A stretch of DNA of 14,966 bases from an uncultured Collinsella sp. (lineage in GTDB: Bacteria; Actinomycetota; Coriobacteriia; Coriobacteriales; Coriobacteriaceae), in contig CATYEN010000056.1 in NCBI GenBank assembly GCA_958405565.1, forward strand, positions 1 to 14,966, in the 5' to 3' direction. A program made the translations under genes and the position numbers. Below, piece after piece: positions 1-6,307 of this stretch; the stretch's first letter is position 1, and each line of letters begins with the position of its first letter. The notes beneath the pieces are model-generated. The model made no database searches. It worked only from the letters and a program-made list of their open reading frames with translations, and was not told where the DNA came from.

Positions 1-83
1 GGGCGCTCGATGCCCATCATGTCGACGGTCGCCTTAAGGTCGTCGTCGCGTTTGACCACTTTACCGGGAACGGCAAGGCACAT
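1..83 (-). CDS. hypC: HypC/HybG-type hydrogenase maturation chaperone, 5' part only
   Basis: The minus strand begins MCLAVPGKVVKRDDDLKATV and runs off the left edge after 27 codons. MCLAVPGKV is the hallmark HypC N-terminus. In this family the Cys after the initiator Met is exposed by Met removal and contacts the hydrogenase large subunit and HypD during delivery of the Fe(CN)2CO group. The ATG is preceded by AAAAGGGGAACATT, a good ribosome binding site. The gene follows hypF on the same strand with a 131-bp gap. hypD and hypE would be expected further left, outside the window (inference). Confidence 0.93.
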   Translation of the reverse strand, partial: MCLAVPGKVVKRDDDLKATVDMMGIER

Positions 84-129
84 AATGTTCCCCTTTTATA
101 CGCTTTGCGCTGGATAGGCGCTTAATTAT

Positions 130-143
130 CCATCAGTTGATGG
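130..143. promoter_or_regulatory. Short palindrome in the hypF-hypC gap
   Basis: CCATCA-GT-TGATGG is a perfect 6+2+6 inverted repeat, 47 bases before the hypC start on the minus strand. The overlapping A+T-rich stretch on that strand contains GGATAATTAAG, which could serve as a -10 region for a separate hypC promoter, but no convincing -35 was seen. It may be a small operator or mean nothing. It does not match the NikR half-site consensus GTATGA that I know from E. coli. Confidence 0.25.
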
Positions 144-214
144 TAGCGCTCGCGGGGGTTGCGGGCAAACGCGTTACACCTGTGAGACGGCGGCGCATGG
201 GCTAGCCAAACAGC

Positions 215-2896
215 CTACTGCGGTATGACCTGCGCGAGCCGAGCGCGGGCGACCGCCGCCTGGCCGTAGGCGATGCATCCGTCGTTAACGGGCACGGTGC
301 GGGGAACCAAGACAGTAAGCCCTGCGTCTTCAAGCTTACGGGTGAGGAGCCGAAGCAAAAGTCGGTTCATGAACACGCCGCCCGAGAGCGCGACGGTGTC
401 GATGCCTTTGCGAGCGCAGATTTCGCTTGCGACTTGGGCCGATGCGCGTGCAATGGCGATATGGAAGTCGAACGCGAGCTTGTCGGCCGGCGCGCCGGCC
501 TCAATTCCCTCCAAAAGCGCCTCAAATAATGGTCTTTGGTCCAAAACGAGGGAGCTATCCGAGGCCGCCTGGACAGTTAGTTCAGATACGTATTTTTGTG
601 ATGGGCTCTGGGTGGCAAAAGCCGTCTGCGAACACCCCAAATGGGTCGATTTTGGGCCTGCACCGGGCATGCTTGCCACAAACGGGGTGTCTGGAGAGCC
701 CTTTTTGGTCAAATTCGAGTCAAAAATGTCGGATAGGGGGTCTGTAGTTAATACGTATCTGAACAAACTGTCCAGCGATGTTGAGACGGATGCGGATACA
801 CCCGCCTGATTGCCAGTGGAATGGCTGTTTTCGTCGTCAAGAGCGTGCCAAGCGGCGGCCTCGAGCTCGATGGCGGGTTCGCCCTCGTAGGTTGCAGTAC
901 CGCAGATGCCCAAGATTGCCGCCGCGGCGTCAAACAGACGGCCCATACTGCTCGTGCGCGGGCTGTTGATATTCCGTTCGACCATCGTAGCCGTCACGCT
1001 ACGTGTTTGCTCGTCAATGCTATCCAAAAGCGGGGCGGCGCCCGGATGTTCGAGCAGGCCGAGTTCGCTGAGCAGGGCAAAGGCGTTGCGTCGAGCGTCG
1101 CGCACGGATGCAGCCCCGCCGGGAAGTGCCCAGGTGCGCAGGTGTGCGGCGCGCTCAAAATCGGCGAGGCCGGCGACAAGAAATTCGCCGCCCCAAATGG
1201 TCCCGTCGGTGCCGGCGCCCGTGCCATCGAAGGCGATACCAAGCACACGCGCGTCGGGCGCAAACTGGCCCGCAGCGATAGCCTCGGCCATCACGCTCGC
1301 GATGTGCGCATGATGGTGCTGGACTTCGATAAGCGGCAGGCCCTGTTCCCGCGCCTGCTCGCGTGCCCACTGGCTCGATAGGTAACTGGGGTGTAGGTCG
1401 CAGGCCAGCGCGGCAGGCGCCAGATCAAAAAGGTCTTCCAGGCGCGCACGCGCGGCGTTCCACGCATCGAAAGTCGCGCCGTTTTCGACATCTCCAATAT
1501 GCTGCGACACAAAACAAGCCGCAGGACCGTCCGAGTCCTCACGCGTGAGTGCGATCGTGGCCTTTTGCTGCGGGCCGCAGGCGAGTACGCAAGGCGCGGC
1601 GCTGGCGAGTGCCGGCAACGGCAACGGCTGCGGGGCGTACCCGCGAGCGCGGCGCACGGGCATAACGGCACCGTCGACCACACGTACTACGGAGTCGTCG
1701 TAGCGCGAGAGGATCGCGCGGTCGTTGCCGAGCAACGCATCGGCGATGCCGGCGGCAACGAGGTGTTCCCAGGCAAGGTCGTCGTCGGTCTCGATGGGCT
1801 CTTCGCTCAGGTTTCCGCTGGTCATGACGAGCGCGTGCATACCGCAGGCTTCTGCCGCGGCAAGCAACAGATGCTGAAGCGGGGTGTAGGGGAGCATAAC
1901 ACCGAGCTCGGGAAGGTCGTGCGCGACGGACGGCGCGAGCGCGAGGGCGTCGGGGGAATCGCCGCTCTCGCAAACAGCACGTCGGCGCAGCAGCACAATG
2001 GGGCGAATGCTGCCGGCCAGCAAGCCGCGCTCAACGTCGCTGATACGGCACAGGCGTTCAACGTCGGCAAGGCTGCGCACCATAACGGCAAGTGGCTTGT
2101 TGCTGCGGCGTTTACGGCGGCGAAGCTCGGCTACCGCCTGCTCGTTGGAGGCGTCACAGGATAGATGGAATCCGCCCAGACCCTTGATGGCGACGATGCC
2201 GCCACCGGCCAGCAGCTCAACACAGCGGTCGATAATGGCGTCGCTGGTCTCGCGCGTGGTGCCGACGGCCAGCGACGCGGCGGCTTCACCCGGCTCATCG
2301 CCCACGCTCGCTTCGCGCCACGTGATATGCGGCCCGCAATCAAAGCAGGCATCGGGCTGCGCGTGAAAACGCCGGTCGAGCGGATTGGCATACTCCGCGG
2401 CACACTCAGGGCACATGGGAAAACGGTCCATCGAGGTAGCCGCTCGGTCATAAGGCAGCGATCGGATGATGGTAAAGCGTGGGCCGCAGTTAGTGCAGTT
2501 GATAAAGGGGTAGTGATAGCGTCGGTCGGCGGGATCGAACAGCTCGCGCAGGCAATCGTCGCAGGTGGCGATATCGGGCGAGACGAGCGTCGTGTGCGCG
2601 GTCTGGTCCTGCGATGCTACGATGTGAAAACCCTCTTCATTGGCGGCATCCCAACCGTTGGCTGCCAGGTCCACAACCTCGACATGCTCTACGCGGGCTG
2701 CCGCGGGCGCATGTTCAGAAAGCGCGGCAACAAAAGCATCGAGCGCACCGGCCAGAGCATGCGCTTCGATATGCACGCCGTCGCCCGCGTTGAGCACCCA
2801 TCCGCAAATGCCATGCGCCATGGCCTCGCGATACACAAACGGCCGCATGCCAACGCCCTGCACAATGCCCGTCACATGAATATGCACATGCCGCAT
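215..2896 (-). CDS. hypF: Carbamoyltransferase HypF (hydrogenase maturation), with an in-frame 69-codon insertion
   Basis: HypF uses carbamoyl phosphate and ATP to carbamoylate the C-terminal Cys of HypE, the first step in making the cyanide ligands of NiFe hydrogenase. The domain order is complete. An acylphosphatase domain (GIVQGVGMRPFVYREA) comes first. Two Cx2Cx18Cx2C zinc fingers follow (Cys 112/115/134/137 and 162/165/184/187). Then comes a YrdC-like domain (GLGGFHLSCDA, KPLAVM), then a Kae1-like carbamoyltransferase domain (VQHHHAHIASVMAE, GIAFDGTGAGTDGTIWGGEF, ALSGGVFMNRLL). The ATG at 2896 was chosen because GAGGGGAG lies five bases upstream; a TTG nine codons earlier has no such site and falls before the homology. 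At 893 residues it is longer than E. coli HypF (about 750). Residues 708-776 are encoded by a palindromic insertion, and the preceding ~20 residues are also low in complexity. It lies 42 bases after nikR on the same strand. Confidence 0.95.
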   Translation of the reverse strand: MRHVHIHVTGIVQGVGMRPFVYREAMAHGICGWVLNAGDGVHIEAHALAGALDAFVAALSEHAPAAARVEHVEVVDLAANGWDAANEEGFHIVASQDQTAHTTLVSPDIATCDDCLRELFDPADRRYHYPFINCTNCGPRFTIIRSLPYDRAATSMDRFPMCPECAAEYANPLDRRFHAQPDACFDCGPHITWREASVGDEPGEAAASLAVGTTRETSDAIIDRCVELLAGGGIVAIKGLGGFHLSCDASNEQAVAELRRRKRRSNKPLAVMVRSLADVERLCRISDVERGLLAGSIRPIVLLRRRAVCESGDSPDALALAPSVAHDLPELGVMLPYTPLQHLLLAAAEACGMHALVMTSGNLSEEPIETDDDLAWEHLVAAGIADALLGNDRAILSRYDDSVVRVVDGAVMPVRRARGYAPQPLPLPALASAAPCVLACGPQQKATIALTREDSDGPAACFVSQHIGDVENGATFDAWNAARARLEDLFDLAPAALACDLHPSYLSSQWAREQAREQGLPLIEVQHHHAHIASVMAEAIAAGQFAPDARVLGIAFDGTGAGTDGTIWGGEFLVAGLADFERAAHLRTWALPGGAASVRDARRNAFALLSELGLLEHPGAAPLLDSIDEQTRSVTATMVERNINSPRTSSMGRLFDAAAAILGICGTATYEGEPAIELEAAAWHALDDENSHSTGNQAGVSASVSTSLDSLFRYVLTTDPLSDIFDSNLTKKGSPDTPFVASMPGAGPKSTHLGCSQTAFATQSPSQKYVSELTVQAASDSSLVLDQRPLFEALLEGIEAGAPADKLAFDFHIAIARASAQVASEICARKGIDTVALSGGVFMNRLLLRLLTRKLEDAGLTVLVPRTVPVNDGCIAYGQAAVARARLAQVIPQ
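569..775. mobile_element. Palindrome-bounded (MITE/RPE-like) element inserted in frame in hypF
   Basis: The arms 569-594 and 750-775 are inverted copies, 25 of 26 bases complementary; the only mismatch pairs 579 with 765. Each arm contains the self-complementary octamer ATACGTAT, and the outer ends read CTGGACAG and CTGTCCAG. The span is 207 bp, exactly 69 codons, and its boundaries fall on hypF codon boundaries. The encoded peptide runs from LDSLFRYVLTTD to KYVSELTVQ and has no place in the HypF fold; it falls in a loop of the Kae1-like domain. The segment is less G+C-rich than its flanks. There is no transposase and no clear target duplication, so a non-autonomous element is inferred. Copies elsewhere in the genome were not testable here. 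Confidence 0.72.
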
Positions 2897-2938
2897 GCGA
2901 CTCCCCTCATCAAAACCGGCCAAAAAAGGACAGGTGCG

Positions 2939-3451
2939 CTACAGCCCCAGGCTCTGCTTGGTGGCGGCGCAGGTGAGCTCGCCGTGCTTAACGCCGCGCA
3001 GGCCCAGCAGGCGGTCGGCTAGTTCGTAGACGCGCTCGCCACGACCCTTGAGCGCCAGGATTTCCAGACAGTTGTGGTGATCCAGATGCACGTGCATCGT
3101 CGATACGATCTCGTCGGTGTAGTCGTGCTGCACTTCATCCAGACGGCGCGTCAGGTCGCCGGTATGGTGGTCGTAGATCATGGTGAGCGATCCGATAACA
3201 TGCTCATCGGGCGTGCGCATCTGCTCCTTGGCGATCGAGGCGCGAATCAGGTCGCGCACGGCCTCGGAGCGGTTGGCCACGTCGCCGCGGCGCGCGATCT
3301 GTTCGTCAAAACGGCGCAGCAGGTCGTCCGGTGCGGTAACCGAAAAGCGGACCAGCTCGGAGCCGGAACCACTACAGTGGCAGCCCGCGTCACCGTCCGC
3401 CCCGTGCGGATGCTCGTGCTCGTACCCGCAGCCGTGCTCGTGTTCGGCCAC
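2939..3451 (-). CDS. nikR: Nickel-responsive transcriptional regulator NikR with a His/Cys-rich N-terminal tail
   Basis: This is a ribbon-helix-helix DNA-binding domain (residues about 32-75, LVRFSVTAPDDLLRRFDE) followed by the ACT-like nickel-binding domain. The high-affinity Ni site is visible: His120, His122 and Cys128 in HVHLDHHNCLEI, with His109 matching the ligand given by the partner subunit in E. coli NikR. NikR normally represses nickel uptake genes when Ni is bound. Its place directly before hypF suggests control of hydrogenase maturation, autoregulation, or both (inference). The start is GTG. There is no ATG, GTG or TTG between it and the conserved core, so the 31-residue tail with six His and three Cys is very probably translated. 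Its start lies one base after the stop of the upstream small gene, which suggests translational coupling. Confidence 0.93.
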   Translation of the reverse strand: MAEHEHGCGYEHEHPHGADGDAGCHCSGSGSELVRFSVTAPDDLLRRFDEQIARRGDVANRSEAVRDLIRASIAKEQMRTPDEHVIGSLTMIYDHHTGDLTRRLDEVQHDYTDEIVSTMHVHLDHHNCLEILALKGRGERVYELADRLLGLRGVKHGELTCAATKQSLGL

Positions 3452-3452
3452 G

Positions 3453-3701
3453 TTACACCAGCTTCACGGAGCCGACGGAGTTGTGGTCGGCCTCGATGGC
3501 CTCTTCGTAGCCCTCGAGTGCGTCGTGGGCCTCGTGCAGCGCGGCCATGGCTGCCTCGAGCTTGGCGCCGATGCGCTCCATGTCAAAATTCTCGGTCGCA
3601 TGCAGCAGCTGATGGCTCCACTCGTGGGCGAGCTCGATGGTGTCGTCGACCTGCTTGACGCTCATGGCAAGCTGGCTCATGTTCATTCCAACATCATGCA
3701 T
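3453..3701 (-). CDS. Small acidic helical protein of unknown function, first gene of the nikR-hypF operon
   Basis: The protein has 82 residues and starts MHDVGMNMSQLAMSVKQVDD. The ATG follows AAGGAG with a seven-base spacer, which makes it a convincing start; a later Met (MNMSQ) has no comparable site. It appears almost wholly alpha-helical and acidic, with a segment rich in Ala, Glu and His (AHEWSHQLLHATENFD, then EAAMAALHEAHDALEGYEEA). There is no signal peptide or membrane segment. Its stop is one base from the nikR start, so it is almost certainly co-transcribed and perhaps coupled to nikR. I do not recognise the family. A role in nickel or hydrogenase metabolism is guessed only from position. 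Confidence 0.8.
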   Translation of the reverse strand: MHDVGMNMSQLAMSVKQVDDTIELAHEWSHQLLHATENFDMERIGAKLEAAMAALHEAHDALEGYEEAIEADHNSVGSVKLV

Positions 3702-3740
3702 GGGAAATCTCCTTGTGTGGGCGGTAATCCAGTGGTTCAG

Positions 3741-3746
3741 ATTTTA
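3741..3746 (-). promoter_or_regulatory. Possible -10 box for the small-ORF-nikR-hypF operon
   Basis: The minus strand reads TAGTAAAAT about 40 bases upstream of the first ATG of the operon, inside the short space between the trxA terminator and the gene. TAAAAT is an acceptable -10, but no good -35 was found at 16-18 bases. A promoter is required somewhere here because the terminator upstream isolates the operon from trxA. This exact placement is tentative. Confidence 0.25.
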
Positions 3747-3770
3747 CTACGCCTGCTCTGCGCGCCGCTG

Positions 3771-3811
3771 CATAAGAAAACGGGTGCGAGTCTGTGCGAC
3801 TCGCACCCGTT
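3771..3811 (-). terminator. Intrinsic terminator after trxA
   Basis: Positions 3779-3791 and 3799-3811 form a perfect 13-bp stem (core CGGGTGCGAGT / ACTCGCACCCG) with a seven-base loop. On the minus strand the stem is followed by TTTTCTTATG, a usable U-tract, so it terminates transcripts coming from trxA. The plus-strand side has no T-run. Confidence 0.85.
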
Positions 3812-3876
3812 CACTGGGGGCTGTTTGTGACTACCATACTATCCGTGGTCGCACGCGCCGCACCCGGCAGTCCGGC

Positions 3877-3895
3877 GAGCGGTGCAAAACCGCTC
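3877..3895 (-). other. Hairpin in the trxA 3' untranslated region
   Basis: GAGCGGT and ACCGCTC form a perfect 7-bp stem with a five-base loop, about 27 bases after the trxA stop. It has no U-tract and lies roughly 70 bases before the real terminator. It could protect the mRNA 3' end or belong to a dispersed repeat; neither can be shown here. The rest of 3702-3922 holds no gene that I can support. Confidence 0.45.
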
Positions 3896-3922
3896 ATGGA
3901 CGGCGGGTAAGTAACAAGCGTA

Positions 3923-4243
3923 TTACAGATGCTTCTCCAGCAGCGCCTGCAGCCTCGCCTTGGGCAGAGCGCCAACCGAGCGGTCAATCTCTTCGCCGTT
4001 CTTAAACACAATCAGCGTGGGGATGCTCATGACGCCATACTTCATGGCCAGGTCCTGGTTGTCGTCGACGTTGCATTTGGCAACGGCAAGCTTGCCCGCC
4101 AGCTCATCGGCAACCTCGTCAACGATGGGCGAGAGCGATCGGCAGGGCCCGCACCACGGTGCCCAAAAATCGACCAGCACGGGCAGGCTGTCGTTAACGA
4201 TGGAATCGAAGTTCTCGGGGGTAATCTGATTAATGTCAGCCAT
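3923..4243 (-). CDS. trxA: Thioredoxin
   Basis: This is a 106-residue single-domain thioredoxin, the normal family length. The redox motif WCGPC places the active cysteines at 31 and 34, preceded by LVDFWAPW. The cis-proline of SIPTLIVFKNG is residue 75. It is a cytosolic dithiol reductase, normally recycled by thioredoxin reductase, which is not in this window. The ATG at 4243 was chosen because GGAGG lies five bases upstream; further upstream in-frame codons do not resemble thioredoxin. It is divergent from the next gene on the right and closed by the terminator at 3771-3811. It is probably monocistronic. Confidence 0.96.
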   Translation of the reverse strand: MADINQITPENFDSIVNDSLPVLVDFWAPWCGPCRSLSPIVDEVADELAGKLAVAKCNVDDNQDLAMKYGVMSIPTLIVFKNGEEIDRSVGALPKARLQALLEKHL

Positions 4244-4261
4244 GGTGACCTCCATAATGCG

Positions 4262-4278
4262 ACGCGGCTCGGCCGCGT
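4262..4278 (-). other. Hairpin in the trxA leader
   Basis: ACGCGGC-TCG-GCCGCGT is a perfect 7-bp stem with a three-base loop, ending about ten bases before the trxA Shine-Dalgarno site. A possible -10 for trxA (TATAAG on the minus strand, 4298-4303) lies just upstream, so the hairpin would be in the 5' untranslated RNA. A role in translation or mRNA stability is inference. Confidence 0.4.
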
Positions 4279-4345
4279 AAAACTCAGTACGACCGTGCTT
4301 ATACCCAGCCGCCCGCAAAGCAACCACTCGCGGGCAGCTCTTTTA

Positions 4346-4351
4346 TATAAT
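4346..4351 (+). promoter_or_regulatory. -10 box for the UDG-like gene
   Basis: This is a consensus TATAAT, 28 bases before the chosen ATG at 4380, so transcription would start close to 4358 with a short leader carrying the GGAG site. No clear TTGACA-like -35 is seen 16-18 bases upstream. The inverted repeat GCCCGC/GCGGGC (4311-4316 and 4330-4335) lies in the -35 zone and could be an operator. Confidence 0.45.
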
Positions 4352-4379
4352 GGTGGGCACGCAAACGATTGGAGAGCGC

Positions 4380-4955
4380 ATGTCCACGTCACAAAGCCAG
4401 AAAAAAGAAGCCATCGCCCAGGCGACCGAGCAGGAGCTCACATCGCTTGCGGTCCGTGGCGTGCGCATCGTGGGCAACGCGTGCTCGCCGATCGTGCTGG
4501 TCAAAGGCGATTTGGACGAGGCCGAGCGTTCGGGTGGCGAGCTTGCCGCCGGCCCGGATGGCGCGGCGTTGCGCAAGGCGCTTGGGGCCATCGGCTACGC
4601 GCCCGAGGATTTTTGCGTGCTGGCAAGCGTCGCCGGCACAGGCGACGGAGCGGTCGCGGTGGGCGAGACTCTGCCGTGCGAACTGTTCCGCGAGGCGCTT
4701 GAGGCCTTGGACCCCGAGGCGGTGCTACTGCTCGACAACAACGCGGCTGACGCCATGCGCGAGACCTACGCCGATATGCTCGTGGCGATCGATGACTTCG
4801 ACACCGCCATGCTCAAGCCCGGCCTGGTCGCCCATGTGCAGGGCCGCCGCGTGCTCGCGCTCGACGGCTTTGAGGCGGCACTCACCGACAAGGCCGCTAA
4901 GCAGCGCATGTGGGCCTACATCAAGCAGCTGACTCCGGCGGCCGCGCCGCTGTAG
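4380..4955 (+). CDS. Degenerate uracil-DNA-glycosylase-fold protein (function unknown)
   Basis: The protein has 191 residues. The ATG at 4380 is preceded by GGAG at five bases; an earlier in-frame ATG overlaps the -10 box and is unlikely. The layout resembles family 4/5 uracil-DNA glycosylases by eye. There is a first strand (SPIVLVKGD), a segment like the G(R)PFVGPAGxLLxxxL region (ELAAGPDGAALRKALGAIGY, then APEDFCVLASV), a helix-strand pair (ALEALDPEAVLLLDNNAA), and a C-terminal FEAALTDKAAKQRMWAYIKQ that parallels the HPxxLLxxxxxKRxxWxDL segment. The catalytic GExPG loop reads VKGDLDE and the His-Pro is absent. There are few Cys residues, so no Fe-S cluster is expected. Glycosylase activity is therefore doubtful and a non-catalytic or altered role is likely. 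The fold assignment is inference from motif order and could be wrong. Confidence 0.8.
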   Translation: MSTSQSQKKEAIAQATEQELTSLAVRGVRIVGNACSPIVLVKGDLDEAERSGGELAAGPDGAALRKALGAIGYAPEDFCVLASVAGTGDGAVAVGETLPCELFREALEALDPEAVLLLDNNAADAMRETYADMLVAIDDFDTAMLKPGLVAHVQGRRVLALDGFEAALTDKAAKQRMWAYIKQLTPAAAPL

Positions 4956-5029
4956 CGAGCCCGCGTCGACAAACGACCCCGAGCGGGCGAGCCGTACCCG
5001 CGGAACGCAAATCCGTCGCGCCCGCGCCC

Positions 5030-6307
5030 TTACATCACAGCGCGCAGCTCAAACCGATCGCCGTTAATGCGGAACTGGCAGTTGCCGTTCATGCGCTCCA
5101 CGGCAAGTTTGATGCTCTTGGTGCCAAAGCCGTGGCCTGCATGCTGGGTCACGGGCATGCCGTCGACCATGCGCGGCGCGCGGTCAAACGTGTTGGAAAC
5201 TAACAGCAATAGCTGGCCGTCCTCAAGTCGCAGGTCAAGGTCGACGAATCGCTTTCCTTGGGGTGCGGCGCTTGCGGCGGTGATAGCGTTTTCCAAGGCA
5301 TTTGAGAGCACGCTAAACAGGTCGGCGTCACCTACGTGGATGGTTTCGGGTACGGCGGCGCGCAGGTTGGCGGTAATGTCGTTTCTATTGATATCCGAGT
5401 TAAATGACGAAAGCGCGATGTTTACGGTCTCGTTGGCGCAGAAGCGGCGTACGGCGGTGCGGTCGCCGGCTTCGCAGAGTTCGTCGATGCGTTTGAGCGC
5501 CTCGTCGGTGTGGCCCTCCTCAATTAAAGCGGCCAGGCCGCGTAGAAAGTGGCGCATATCGTGGCGAAGAACCGACAGCTCGCGTCCAGATTGACGCCAA
5601 GCCTCGAGCTCTTTGATGGCGGCGCTGTCGCGGGTTTCGAGCATCCAACGCTCTCGCTCGGCGGTTTCCTTTTCTTCGTATTCGCGCAGGTAAACGGCAA
5701 GAAACATAAGATAGAAGGCACAGAGCGCAAATGCCAAAAACTCAACCGTCACCACCGAGCCCGAGTGGAACAGCGTGGTGTAGACGTTGGTGGCGTAGTC
5801 AAAGATGTAATAGACGAGCGGCAGGATTAAAAGGATGCCCAGCTCGGTGGGGCTTTTAATCGCCAGGCGGGGTCCAATGTCGCCGGCCCAATGTAGCAGG
5901 ACGGCAAAGACGCCGAGCGTGGTAGCGATGCGTGCCAGATAGTACGCGATCTGAGAATCGGTCGCGGCAAAGGCGGCGATGCCCATCCAGTTGCTGAACT
6001 GGCAGCTCAGATAGGCGCTGGTGACGCCCAATGCCGCGAGCAGCGGGCTCAGGCGGTAGCGCGCACACAGGTAGACGGTAAGCGGCAGGTGCACGACAAG
6101 TGGATAAACCTGTCGGGCAAATAGTTCGCCGCCAACGACATTGGCGATTGAGAAGGCGGTGCCGGTCAGAATGGTAACGACCGCCAGCTCGAGCGCATGG
6201 CGTCGATTGAGCTCGACGCCGCACAGCGCCGCCGAGGCAAAGACGCCAAAGAGTAGCGTCGTGGCGTGGTGGATTGCCCAAAGGACCATTTCGACCGAGG
6301 AGATCAT
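5030..6307 (-). CDS. AgrC-like GHKL sensor histidine kinase
   Basis: The protein has 425 residues. Residues 1-205 form about six membrane helices (for example TTLLFGVFASAALCG and LGILLILPLVYYIF), followed by a short coiled linker (YLREYEEKETAERERW). The H-box is SVLRHDMRHFL with His249, the N-box is LSNALENAITAA (Asn336, Asn340), and the G-box is GHGFGTKSI near residue 391. This is the HPK10/GHKL arrangement of AgrC- and ComD-like kinases, which often sense peptides through the membrane domain. The start ATG overlaps the response regulator stop by one base (TGATG), so the two are translationally coupled. The ligand is unknown; no peptide precursor or AgrB-like protease gene was seen beside it. 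Confidence 0.93.
   Translation of the reverse strand: MISSVEMVLWAIHHATTLLFGVFASAALCGVELNRRHALELAVVTILTGTAFSIANVVGGELFARQVYPLVVHLPLTVYLCARYRLSPLLAALGVTSAYLSCQFSNWMGIAAFAATDSQIAYYLARIATTLGVFAVLLHWAGDIGPRLAIKSPTELGILLILPLVYYIFDYATNVYTTLFHSGSVVTVEFLAFALCAFYLMFLAVYLREYEEKETAERERWMLETRDSAAIKELEAWRQSGRELSVLRHDMRHFLRGLAALIEEGHTDEALKRIDELCEAGDRTAVRRFCANETVNIALSSFNSDINRNDITANLRAAVPETIHVGDADLFSVLSNALENAITAASAAPQGKRFVDLDLRLEDGQLLLLVSNTFDRAPRMVDGMPVTQHAGHGFGTKSIKLAVERMNGNCQFRINGDRFELRAVM

Noticed and set aside
223..229. GTATGAC near the hypF stop as a NikR half-site
   Set aside because: It lies in the hypF coding end and there is no matching inverted half-site at the expected distance.
2897..2923. TTG start nine codons upstream of the chosen hypF start
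   Set aside because: It has no Shine-Dalgarno site, and the extra residues precede the acylphosphatase homology; the ATG at 2896 has GAGGGGAG correctly placed.
273..3022. Several open frames of 60-285 codons on the plus strand across hypF
   Set aside because: hypF is unambiguous on the other strand. These frames have no ribosome binding sites or recognisable domains and reflect high G+C content.
3840..3925. A tRNA-like or small RNA gene in the trxA-terminator gap
   Set aside because: Only one clear stem is present; there is no cloverleaf, acceptor pairing or TTCGA-type T-loop.
4983..5001. GCGGG/CCCGC hairpin between the convergent UDG-like and kinase genes as a bidirectional terminator
   Set aside because: The stem is only 5 bp, has no T-tract on either strand, and such pairings are common in this G+C-rich sequence.
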